Source of the DNA: Rothia mucilaginosa
GTDB lineage: Bacteria > Actinomycetota > Actinomycetes > Actinomycetales > Micrococcaceae
Assembly (NCBI RefSeq): GCF_901875305.1
Contig: NZ_CABFLY010000001.1
Span: forward strand, 310,001 to 374,000
Length of the DNA: 64,000 bases
Direction of reading: 5' to 3'
Position 1 is the first letter of the stretch; each line of letters opens with the position of its first letter. The position numbers and the translations under genes are program-made. Below, one piece after another: positions 32,115 through 39,364 of this stretch. The notes under the pieces were generated by a model. It was not told the DNA's origin. It worked only from the letters and a program-made list of their open reading frames with translations, and ran no database searches.

Positions 32115-32543
32115 TTGGCTCCCAAGAAGAAGGTCACTGGCCTCATTAAGCTGCAGATCCAGGCAGGCGCCGCTAACCCGGCTCCCCCCGTCGGCCCCGC
32201 ACTGGGTTCGCACGGTGTGAACATCATGGAGTTCTGCAAGGCATACAACGCTGCAACCGAGTCGCAGCGCGGTAACATCATCCCCGTTGAGATTACCGTC
32301 TACGAGGATCGCTCCTTCACCTTCATCACCAAGACCCCTCCGGCTGCTCAGCTGATCAAGAAGGCTGCTGGCGTTGCTAAGGGTTCCGCTGTTCCTCACA
32401 CCACCAAGGTTGGTTCGCTGACCGAGGCTCAGGTGCGCGAGATCGCAGAGACCAAGATGCCCGACCTGAACGCAAATGACCTGGATGCTGCATCCAAGAT
32501 CATCGCGGGTACCGCTCGTTCCATGGGTATCACCGTCGAGTAA
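32115..32543 (+). CDS. rplK: 50S ribosomal protein L11
   Basis: A 142-residue L11 of the GTPase-associated centre. It shows [40 protein letters not shown], read in parts from residue 5 to 44, [26 protein letters not shown], and the 23S-binding end with [18 protein letters not shown]. The start is TTG, preceded by AAAGGA. L11 is needed for stringent-response sensing by RelA and is the target region of thiopeptides. It is followed by rplA 136 bases downstream. Confidence 0.97.
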   Translation: MAPKKKVTGLIKLQIQAGAANPAPPVGPALGSHGVNIMEFCKAYNAATESQRGNIIPVEITVYEDRSFTFITKTPPAAQLIKKAAGVAKGSAVPHTTKVGSLTEAQVREIAETKMPDLNANDLDAASKIIAGTARSMGITVE

Positions 32544-32607
32544 TTTCGGCTAGTCCGAAGAGCCGAGTAATCGGCACCGTAGATTTTCTACACAGAACTT
32601 GTAAATG

Positions 32608-32647
32608 CCCGTCGAGTGACGGGATGTGGCAGAGCCGAGCGCGGCTC
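32608..32647 (+). promoter_or_regulatory. Paired hairpins before rplA, candidate L1 feedback site
   Basis: CCCGTC-GAGT-GACGGG (32608-32623) and GAGCCG-AGCG-CGGCTC (32632-32647) are two perfect short hairpins eight bases apart, about 30 bases before the rplA start. A protein-binding role is inferred only. Confidence 0.4.
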
Positions 32648-32679
32648 ACGAGACCACAACTGCATAAGGAGAAAAGCAG

Positions 32680-33375
32680 ATGGCAAAGCGCAGCAAGGCG
32701 TACAAGGCAGCTGTAGCCAAGATTGAAGAGGGTAAGCTCTACACCCCCGCTGAGGCAGTTGCCCTGGCGAAGGAGACCTCTTCCACCAAGACCGACGCAA
32801 CCGTTGAGGTTGCAATGCGTCTGTCCGTTGACCCCCGTAAGGCAGACCAGATGGTTCGCGGTACCGTGAACCTGCCCCACGGCACCGGTAAGACCGCTCG
32901 CGTGGTCGTTATCGCAGCAGGCCCCAAGGCTGCTGAGGCTGAGGCAGCTGGCGCTGACTTCGTTGGTTCCGACGAGCTGATCGCAAAGATTGCTGGCGGC
33001 TGGACCGACTTCGACGCAGCGGTTGCAACCCCCGACATGATGGGTAAGGTTGGTCGCCTGGGTAAGATTCTGGGTCCCCGTAACCTGATGCCGAACCCCA
33101 AGACCGGTACCGTGACCATGGATGTTGCAAAGGCTGTTGCAGACATCAAGGGCGGCAAGATTGACTTCCGCGTTGACCGTAACTCCAACCTGCACTTCAT
33201 CATCGGTAAGGCTTCCTTCACCGCTGAGCAGCTCGAGGAGAACTTCCAGGCAGCCCTGGAAGAGGTCAACCGTCTGAAGCCCTCTTCGGCTAAGGGCCGT
33301 TACATCTCCAAGGCAACTGTTGCTACCACCTTCGGCCCCGGTATCCCCGTTGATCCGGCTGCCGTTGCTGCCTAA
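32680..33375 (+). CDS. rplA: 50S ribosomal protein L1
   Basis: A 231-residue L1 that forms the mobile stalk at the ribosomal exit site. Blocks visible are [48 protein letters not shown] (near residues 57-76), [20 protein letters not shown] (near 128-147), and the C-terminal [18 protein letters not shown]. The ATG follows AAGGAGAAAAG. L1 usually represses its own mRNA, and two hairpins just upstream are candidates for that site. Confidence 0.97.
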   Translation: MAKRSKAYKAAVAKIEEGKLYTPAEAVALAKETSSTKTDATVEVAMRLSVDPRKADQMVRGTVNLPHGTGKTARVVVIAAGPKAAEAEAAGADFVGSDELIAKIAGGWTDFDAAVATPDMMGKVGRLGKILGPRNLMPNPKTGTVTMDVAKAVADIKGGKIDFRVDRNSNLHFIIGKASFTAEQLEENFQAALEEVNRLKPSSAKGRYISKATVATTFGPGIPVDPAAVAA

Positions 33376-33409
33376 GGTATGCACCTGTAGCGTCTAGCAT
33401 TCGCTAGTG

Positions 33410-33448
33410 ATCGCCCCCGACGTTTAGCCGTCGGGGGCGATTTTTTTT
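33410..33448 (+). terminator. Terminator of rplK-rplA
   Basis: A perfect 13-bp stem (33410-33422 with 33429-33441) and a run of seven T residues. Confidence 0.95.
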
Positions 33449-33464
33449 GTGCATGATTTTGTCT

Positions 33465-33524
33465 GTGTGAAGATTCAAAACACAGCGTGAAGATTCAAGA
33501 CATTGCGTGAAGATTCAAGACATT
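33465..33524. repeat. Three tandem 20-bp repeats
   Basis: Units start at 33465, 33485 and 33505. The second and third are identical (GCGTGAAGATTCAAGACATT); the first differs at a few positions. A fourth partial unit (GCGTGA) starts at 33525, and a CGTGAC/GTCACG inverted pair (33526-33531 with 33550-33555) follows. They lie about 175 bases before the TehA-like gene, after a terminator. The rest of 33556-33700 shows no gene. Confidence 0.85.
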
Positions 33525-33700
33525 GCGTGACCGGAATCGGTTAAAGTACGTCACGGATTTCCAGCTTATATAGGCTTAAAACATAGAATGATTTTCTGGT
33601 CCCTGGTTCCTATGGCGTTGCCCATGCCCCGGCACCGTCGAAACACATATTAGGGCTGCGTGCCCTCATCCTGCCCTACAACTATGAGAGGTAAAACCTA

Positions 33701-34675
33701 ATGCCTTCTTCCCTTCAGAGCGAGCAGAGTGCCCGTCGGGGCCTTAGCGTACCGGTTAATTATTTTGCGGTGGCGCTGGGTACCGGCGCGTTGGGTGCTG
33801 CCTGGCGTACTGGCGCCTCGAAGGGGATGGCGCCTGATTGGGTGGGCGAGAGCATCCTGGCTTTTAACGCCGTGGTGTGGCTGCTCCTTGTGGGTTTTCT
33901 GGTTCACTCGGTGGTGAAGTACCGTGCGTGGGTGCGTGGTTTTTGGGAACATCCGGCGCGTACCTGCTTCTTTTCGCTGGTTCCGGCGACGACGGCGCAG
34001 GTGGGGGCTTCTCTCTATCCTTACGCCGAGGCGCCAGCTCTTACCTTGGTAACGCTGGGGGCGGTAGGTCAGCTGTATTTTGCGACTCACCGCATTGCTG
34101 GAACCTGGCGTGGTGGGTATGCTCCCGAGGCTGCTTCTCCGGTGCTGTATCTGCCGACTGTGGCCACGAATTTTGCGACGGCTACAGCCATGGGGTTCGT
34201 GGGTTGGCATGATATGGCCATGCTTTTCTTTGGTGCGGGTTTGATTTCGTGGTTCAGCATTGAGGCCGTGATCCTGAGTCGTCTGCGCACCCTGACTCCT
34301 TTACCTCGGGGGGAGCGTGGTGTCATCGGTATTCAGATGGCCCCGCCTTTTGTGGGTGGTAACGCCTACCTTGCGGCTAACGGTGGCACGGTGGATTGGT
34401 TCTTCCTGGTGCTGACCGGCTACGGCATTTTGCAGCTAATTTTCCTGATGCGGTTGCTCCCCTGGGCTCTTGAGGGAGGCTTCTCAATGAGCATGTGGGG
34501 TTTCTCCTTCGGTATGGCTTCTATGGCTGCGAGCGGTATTCGGCTGGTTTCTGTGGGCTCGCTGGGGCCGGTGGCCCCGGCGTTGACGGTAATCGGTACA
34601 GCTTTTCTTGTTTTCCTGTGGCTGGGCACGCTGTACTTGGCTGTCAAGGGGCGCCTGCTGGTGCGCCCGAGCTAG
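33701..34675 (+). CDS. TehA/SLAC1-family membrane channel or transporter
   Basis: A 324-residue protein with about ten hydrophobic helices and no charged domain, matching the TehA/Mae1/SLAC1 group (tellurite-resistance and C4-dicarboxylate proteins). Typical features are the first helix VNYFAVALGTGALGAAW, the sequence WFSIEAVILSRL, and MAPPFVGGNAYLA, which corresponds to the conserved APP segment of this family. Anion, sulfite or dicarboxylate movement is possible; the family does not settle the substrate. The ATG follows GAGAGG. It sits with the next ABC ATPase between rplA and rplJ, where actinobacteria usually have few or no genes. Confidence 0.85.
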   Translation: MPSSLQSEQSARRGLSVPVNYFAVALGTGALGAAWRTGASKGMAPDWVGESILAFNAVVWLLLVGFLVHSVVKYRAWVRGFWEHPARTCFFSLVPATTAQVGASLYPYAEAPALTLVTLGAVGQLYFATHRIAGTWRGGYAPEAASPVLYLPTVATNFATATAMGFVGWHDMAMLFFGAGLISWFSIEAVILSRLRTLTPLPRGERGVIGIQMAPPFVGGNAYLAANGGTVDWFFLVLTGYGILQLIFLMRLLPWALEGGFSMSMWGFSFGMASMAASGIRLVSVGSLGPVAPALTVIGTAFLVFLWLGTLYLAVKGRLLVRPS

Positions 34676-34764
34676 GCCGCTTGCCTGTGCGAAACCTGCC
34701 GTTTTATGACGTTTCTTATCTTGCGTGGGGTCGAGCGGAGGAACGAATCATCCATAATGAGGGA

Positions 34765-35955
34765 ATGACTTCTGTACCTCCTCATCGCTCTTCTTCTGCT
34801 GCTCCCGGAGCTATCGCATCTGAGGAGTCCTTTGACGGGCTGCGCATCCGGGGTATTTCTAAAACTTTTGGGGCTAATACTACGGTTCTGCGTGAGATTG
34901 ACCTGGATGTTCGGCCCGGCGAGATGATTTCGCTGGTGGGTTCTTCGGGCACCGGTAAGTCGACGCTGTTGCGTATTATTGCTGGGCTGGAGGATCCCAC
35001 GACGGGTCGGGTAACCTACGGCGGTCAGCCTCTGGAGCGCGGCTCGGTGGGTGTGGTGTTTCAGCGCCCGATTCTGTACCCGCACCTGAGCGTGAAGGAT
35101 AATATTCTCTTCCCTACGCGTTTGCGTGCTTTTTCGGGTGAGGCCAATATGGACTATTACCGCGAGTTGCTGGCCGCTCTGAAGCTTGAGGAGCTGGAGA
35201 ACCGTAAGCCTTCGCAGCTGTCGGGTGGTCAGGCGCAGCGTGTGGGTATTGCGCGTGCTCTCATTCGTCGTGCCCCTGTGGTTCTTTTTGACGAGCCCCT
35301 GGCCAGTGTTGATGAGGAGATGAGTGCGAGTATCCGGGCCGACATTGTGCGTCTGCACGAGCGTTACGGTTTCACGGGTCTGTATGTGACTCACGATCAG
35401 AACGAGGCGCTCATGCTGGGTCATCGCGTGGCGGTGATGGATTCCGGCTACCTGGTGCAGGTGGATACTCCGGGCCGCCTGTTGGATTATCCTCACACTT
35501 TGCAGGTGGCGAAGCTGCTTTCGGCTCCTGCTCTGAATCTGCTGGATATTGAACCCGAAGCTTCTCTGCCTGCTGATTGCCGCCTGGCGATTCGTGCTTC
35601 TTCCTTCTATGAACTGGGTGAGGGAGATGCCGAACAATCGCACGGCGTCCTGTCGGCGCAGGTTCTGGGGCAGCGCCACCTGGTGGGTGGCATGCTCTAC
35701 CGTGCGGCTCTGAGTGAGACTGCAACTTTGCCGGTGGCTTCGGAGCAGCTGGGGGAGGATGGTCACCCCGTGGAGCCCTCGAATGTTGAAGAGGCTGAAT
35801 ACTCGGTGCGGGTGCCGGCCGGTCAGGAGCTGGAATTCTTCGTTTCTGATGCTGAAGGAATCTCCCACGTAACCGGTAGTACGGTACGTCTGGCCGTCGC
35901 CCCGCAGCGGTGCTTCCTCTTCTCCGAGGGTAAGCGCTTCTACCTGGGCGAATAG
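34765..35955 (+). CDS. Orphan ABC transporter ATP-binding protein, sugar-importer-like
   Basis: A 396-residue ATPase. Walker A GSSGTGKST is near residue 59, the Q-loop in VVFQRPILYPHLSV near 98, the signature LSGGQAQRVGIARAL near 153, Walker B VVLFDEPLASVDEE near 176, and the switch His in YVTHDQNEA near 208. The C-terminal 140 residues resemble the TOBE-type regulatory domain of MalK/UgpC proteins but include an acidic linker (EQLGEDGHPVEPSNVEEAEY). No permease or binding protein is next to it, so it may serve several importers or act with distant genes. The ATG at 34765 follows TGAGGGA; the longer frame back to 34495 overlaps the previous gene. Confidence 0.85.
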   Translation: MTSVPPHRSSSAAPGAIASEESFDGLRIRGISKTFGANTTVLREIDLDVRPGEMISLVGSSGTGKSTLLRIIAGLEDPTTGRVTYGGQPLERGSVGVVFQRPILYPHLSVKDNILFPTRLRAFSGEANMDYYRELLAALKLEELENRKPSQLSGGQAQRVGIARALIRRAPVVLFDEPLASVDEEMSASIRADIVRLHERYGFTGLYVTHDQNEALMLGHRVAVMDSGYLVQVDTPGRLLDYPHTLQVAKLLSAPALNLLDIEPEASLPADCRLAIRASSFYELGEGDAEQSHGVLSAQVLGQRHLVGGMLYRAALSETATLPVASEQLGEDGHPVEPSNVEEAEYSVRVPAGQELEFFVSDAEGISHVTGSTVRLAVAPQRCFLFSEGKRFYLGE

Positions 35956-35984
35956 GCTGATTGGCGTTGTGCTGAGGCCGATAG

Positions 35985-36050
35985 ATCCCGCTGTTGGCGG
36001 GGGTTATGAGCTTTTTAAGTGATTAACCCCGCTTAATGGCGGGATTTTCT
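35985..36050 (+). terminator. Terminator after the orphan ABC gene
   Basis: Outer arms ATCCCGC (35985-35991) and GCGGGAT (36039-36045) plus an inner GGGGTTA/TAACCCC pairing form a large stem, followed by TTTT. Confidence 0.75.
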
Positions 36051-36059
36051 TGTTTTAAC

Positions 36060-36286
36060 TTGCGACCTGTTCGAGAACCTGAGATGATAAACGAACCAAA
36101 GACCGCCGGTCTAGAACTATGTCCTTTATCCCCATCCCGGTGGAGGTCGAGGACAGGGTTCTGATAAGAGCTGATTTCCCTCAAGAAATCGCCGCCCGCG
36201 TAGGTGAACTCGAAGTGAATAGCCGATAACCCCTCGAGGGTTCCGTCTATCGTGCCTCGTACGCCTACGCGTCGAGGCATTTTTTA
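36060..36286 (+). promoter_or_regulatory. Leader and attenuator-like hairpin of rplJ-rplL
   Basis: This 395-base gap before rplJ holds no gene I can support. At 36253-36279 TGCCTCG pairs with CGAGGCA, with an inner ACGC/GCGT, followed by six T residues: an intrinsic terminator about 65 bases before the rplJ ATG. The 190 bases before it have several complementary segments, as expected for an L10(L12)-binding leader. That assignment is by position, not by a covariance match. Confidence 0.5.
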
Positions 36287-36350
36287 TTGCTTGCAATAGT
36301 GCTTCGAGGCTCTACCGGCGACCTTACAAGAATCGGAAGAAGGAACTACC

Positions 36351-36881
36351 ATGGCGACTCAGGAAAAGATCGCTGCAGTATCCGAGCTGAAGGAACTCTT
36401 CGAAGCTTCGAACGCAGTCATCCTGACCGAATACCGCGGTCTCACTGTTGCACAGCTCAAGGAGCTGCGTCGCGCACTCGGTGCAGAGACCGAATACGCC
36501 GTGGTGAAGAACACGCTGGCTGCTATCGCAGCTAAGGAAGCTGGCATCGACGCATTCGAAGGCCACCTCCACGGTCCCTCCGCACTGGCATTCATCAAGG
36601 GCGACCTGATTGATGCTGCTAAGGGCCTGCGTGACTTCGCCAAGGCTAACCCCCAGCTGATTGTGAAGAACGGTTACTACGAAGGTGCCGCTCTTTCCGA
36701 GGACGACGTCAAGCGTTACGCTGACCTGGAATCCCGCGAGGTTCTGCTGTCCAAGGTTGCAGGTGGCGCAAAGGCTGCCATCGCACGCATCGCACAGGTT
36801 GTGGACGCACTGCGCGTCAAGCTGGAGGAGCAGGAAGGCGCAGCTCCCGCTGCTGCCGAGGAGGCATCGGAAGAGGCATAA
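36351..36881 (+). CDS. rplJ: 50S ribosomal protein L10
   Basis: A 176-residue L10 that anchors the L7/L12 stalk. It begins MATQEKIAAVSELKELFEAS and has VILTEYRGLTVAQLKELRRALG (in two parts), VVKNTLAAIAAKEAG, GPSALAFIKGD, and a C-terminal amphipathic helix region where L7/L12 dimers dock, ending with an Ala/Glu tail (APAAAEEASEEA). The ATG follows GAAGAAGGA. It is translated from the same message as rplL, 153 bases downstream. Confidence 0.97.
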   Translation: MATQEKIAAVSELKELFEASNAVILTEYRGLTVAQLKELRRALGAETEYAVVKNTLAAIAAKEAGIDAFEGHLHGPSALAFIKGDLIDAAKGLRDFAKANPQLIVKNGYYEGAALSEDDVKRYADLESREVLLSKVAGGAKAAIARIAQVVDALRVKLEEQEGAAPAAAEEASEEA

Positions 36882-37034
36882 GCCCCTTTCGTGCTACTGC
36901 ACCAGCGCTGAGATACTCAGCAGCGTGAACGCGAATATCGTGTAACGCACCCTAAATTTGACCGACCTTCGGGTAGGTACTGAAGATTTACACCGCGGAC
37001 GTCAGTCCGCACCAGATAGTGAAGGAGCCAAACA

Positions 37035-37409
37035 ATGGCTAAGCTGTCCATCGAAGAACTCATTGCAGCATTCAAGGAACTGTCCCTGGTTGAGGTTTCC
37101 GAGTTCGTTAAGGCATTCGAGGAAGAGTTCGACGTCACCGCAGCTGCTCCCGTTGCAGTTGTCGCAGGCGGCGCAGCAGGCGAGGCTGCTGAAGAGAAGT
37201 CCGAGTTCGACGTTGTCCTGGAGTCCGCTGGCGACAAGAAGATCGCAGTGATCAAGGAAGTTCGTGCCCTGACCTCCCTCGGCCTGAAGGAAGCAAAGGA
37301 CCTGGTTGACGGCGCTCCCAAGACCCTGCTCGAGGGCGTTTCCAAGGAAGACGCTGAGAAGGCTAAGGAGCAGCTCGAGGCTGCCGGCGCATCCGTCACC
37401 CTCAAGTAA
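37035..37409 (+). CDS. rplL: 50S ribosomal protein L7/L12
   Basis: A 124-residue stalk protein. The dimerising N-domain ([29 protein letters not shown] in parts), an Ala/Gly hinge ([19 protein letters not shown]) and the C-terminal factor-binding domain ([21 protein letters not shown] and [21 protein letters not shown]) are all present. It recruits translation GTPases. The ATG follows GAAGGAG. The copy excess over L10 is usually set at translation. Confidence 0.98.
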   Translation: MAKLSIEELIAAFKELSLVEVSEFVKAFEEEFDVTAAAPVAVVAGGAAGEAAEEKSEFDVVLESAGDKKIAVIKEVRALTSLGLKEAKDLVDGAPKTLLEGVSKEDAEKAKEQLEAAGASVTLK

Positions 37410-37433
37410 TCGACTTCTTCTCGATTCTTACGC

Positions 37434-37463
37434 GGGCGGTACATCCTTAGGGATGTGCCGCCC
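37434..37463 (+). terminator. Terminator of rplJ-rplL
   Basis: A 13-bp stem with one G-T pair (37434-37446 with 37451-37463) and a TTAG loop; there is no clear T run. Confidence 0.75.
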
Positions 37464-37579
37464 TGCGGCATTTAACGGCCTCTGTGGTGCCTCTCTCCTC
37501 GGCCCGGTAGGGAGGCTCGGGGTGCCGTATGATGGGATGAGATAACCCAGACATTCTCCCTGACGAAAACGGATAAGAC

Positions 37580-39121
37580 ATGAGCGAGCAGAAGAAAAAG
37601 AATCAGAAGTCCTCGCCCCGCCCCGCCCGTGACCTGGCGGCGGAGGCTCAGCAGATTCTGGAGGCTTTTGGTGCCGGGGTTCGCGAAGATCGTGACTACC
37701 CCGCACTGCACCTGGCTCCTCCGGTAGGCCGCCTGAACGACCCGAACGGCCTTGTCTTTGATGGCAAGCGCTACCATGCTTTCTATCAGTACTCGCCTCT
37801 GCACCCCGAACGTATGGTGTACTGGCGTCACGCCGTGAGCGAGGATCTGACTCACTGGACCGATGAGGGTACCGCTCTGGTCCCGGACAGTCGTTATGAC
37901 TCGCATGGTTGCTACTCGGGTTCTGGGATTAAGGTTCCCGGTGGTTTTGAGTTCTTCTACACCGGTAACGTCAAGGATTCCAAGGGTAACCGCGAGACGT
38001 ACCAGATTCTTGCCACCGCGGGTGAGGACGCTAAGCCGACTCGCCAGTTGCCCCCGCTGATTTCTGGACCCGAGAAGGGCTACACCGCCCACTATCGTGA
38101 TCCGCATGTGTTCCAGCGTGACGGCCGCTGGTGGATGGTCATTGGCGCGCAGCGCGAGGATTTGACCGGTGCCGTGGTGGTGTACACCTCTGAGGATCGC
38201 CGCGAGTGGACCTTCCGCGGGGAGATTGGCATTAAGGACAAGACCCTCAAGGGTAGTTATATGTTCGAGTGTCCCTCGTTGCTGACTCTGCGTGATGAGC
38301 TGACCGGTGAACTGCGTGACGTGCTGATTTTTAGTCCGCAGGGCCTAGAGCCGCTGGGGGAGAAGTACAACAACATCTTCCAGAGCGGTTACATCGTGGG
38401 CTCGCTGGATAACAAGACCCTCAAGTTTAAGGTGGAGACCCCCTTCACCGAGCTGGATGCAGGCTTCGAGTTCTACGCCCCGCAGACCATTTCGGGTACC
38501 GGCCTGAGCGCTGACCCGGAGGCGCCGCACACCGCAAGCGGCGATGCCCCGGTGATGATCGCCTGGCTCGGCAACGCGGATCAGGATGACCTGCCCTCGT
38601 GGAGCCACCGTTGGGTGCATATGTTCACCTACCCGCGTGAGCTGCACCTACGCAACGGCAAGATTTTCCAGCGTCCGGTTCCGCAGCTGAATGACGCGAT
38701 GGAGATGAAGCCGCTGTACCGCGAGGAGGAGAAGGGTAAGCTCGTGGAGCTGAAGAATGCCTTGACCTTCCGTCTGCGCGGCCGTGTAAATGTGGCTGAT
38801 GAGCGCGTGAAGCTGAAGATTAAGGACACCCACGGCGTGGCACTGAGTATTGTTCTGGATAAGGACTTTGTGCAGATGGACCGTGGCGGTACTCGCTACA
38901 CCGAGGGTGGTAGCCTGCGCCGCCGCACCCTGAAGCGTTCGAAGATTCGCGAGTTTGACCTGCTGGTAGACGGTTCGGCTACCGAGCTGTACGTGGGCGG
39001 TAAGCTGGCCGCCTCCATGGGGACAGAGGTTATGACGGCTCGCACCTTCTTCAAGGGTGATAAGCGTCGTGTTCGTCTGACCGGTGGCGAGGTGCTGTCT
39101 CTGGAGTACGGCCGTCTCTAG
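37580..39121 (+). CDS. scrB: Glycoside hydrolase family 32, sucrose-6-phosphate hydrolase
   Basis: A 513-residue GH32 enzyme. The nucleophile Asp54 is in GRLNDPNGL (residues 50-58), the transition-state Asp in YRDPHVF (173-175), and the acid/base Glu230 in FECPSL, in the usual order on the five-bladed propeller. A C-terminal beta-sandwich follows from about residue 370. There is no signal peptide, so it acts in the cytoplasm. With the neighbouring sucrose PTS the substrate is most likely sucrose 6-phosphate. A -10 TATGAT at 37528-37533 may be its promoter; I do not see the ScrR operator in front of it. The Lys-rich head (MSEQKKKNQK) is not part of the family core. Confidence 0.9.
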   Translation: MSEQKKKNQKSSPRPARDLAAEAQQILEAFGAGVREDRDYPALHLAPPVGRLNDPNGLVFDGKRYHAFYQYSPLHPERMVYWRHAVSEDLTHWTDEGTALVPDSRYDSHGCYSGSGIKVPGGFEFFYTGNVKDSKGNRETYQILATAGEDAKPTRQLPPLISGPEKGYTAHYRDPHVFQRDGRWWMVIGAQREDLTGAVVVYTSEDRREWTFRGEIGIKDKTLKGSYMFECPSLLTLRDELTGELRDVLIFSPQGLEPLGEKYNNIFQSGYIVGSLDNKTLKFKVETPFTELDAGFEFYAPQTISGTGLSADPEAPHTASGDAPVMIAWLGNADQDDLPSWSHRWVHMFTYPRELHLRNGKIFQRPVPQLNDAMEMKPLYREEEKGKLVELKNALTFRLRGRVNVADERVKLKIKDTHGVALSIVLDKDFVQMDRGGTRYTEGGSLRRRTLKRSKIREFDLLVDGSATELYVGGKLAASMGTEVMTARTFFKGDKRRVRLTGGEVLSLEYGRL

Positions 39122-39259
39122 GCCTTACCCTGGCTCTTCCATGGGCTGATGTTCGTGAGAGCCGAGCGGAAAGTAAATAAATGTGCCGGAGGGCTCACTC
39201 TCATGAGAGGGTGGGCCCTCGCTTTGCATTATTCCGCGTGATACCATGTTTTACACCTG

Positions 39260-39281
39260 ATATGTCAAACGTATGACATAT
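39260..39281 (+). promoter_or_regulatory. ScrR operator at the scrA promoter
   Basis: Arms ATATGTCA (39260-39267) and TGACATAT (39274-39281) are perfect inverted repeats six bases apart. They cover a likely promoter (TTTACA 39250-39255, TATGAC 39272-39277). A nearly identical site lies before scrR at 43512-43533, so this is a LacI-family operator. Confidence 0.82.
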
Positions 39282-39364
39282 ACGTGACATGCACACACAG
39301 ACATATCGCCCCAACTCATTCACAAAGCATCATCCGGTGGTGCTCCAAACAAAGGAGAGCGAGC

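Noticed and set aside
33465..33524. Replication-origin iterons or CRISPR repeats
   Set aside because: Only three 20-bp units without spacers, no replication gene and no cas gene nearby; a regulatory or slippage repeat is a better description.
34495..34764. N-terminal extension of the ABC ATPase
   Set aside because: It would overlap the TehA-like gene and adds no ABC-domain sequence; the ATG at 34765 has a ribosome-binding site.
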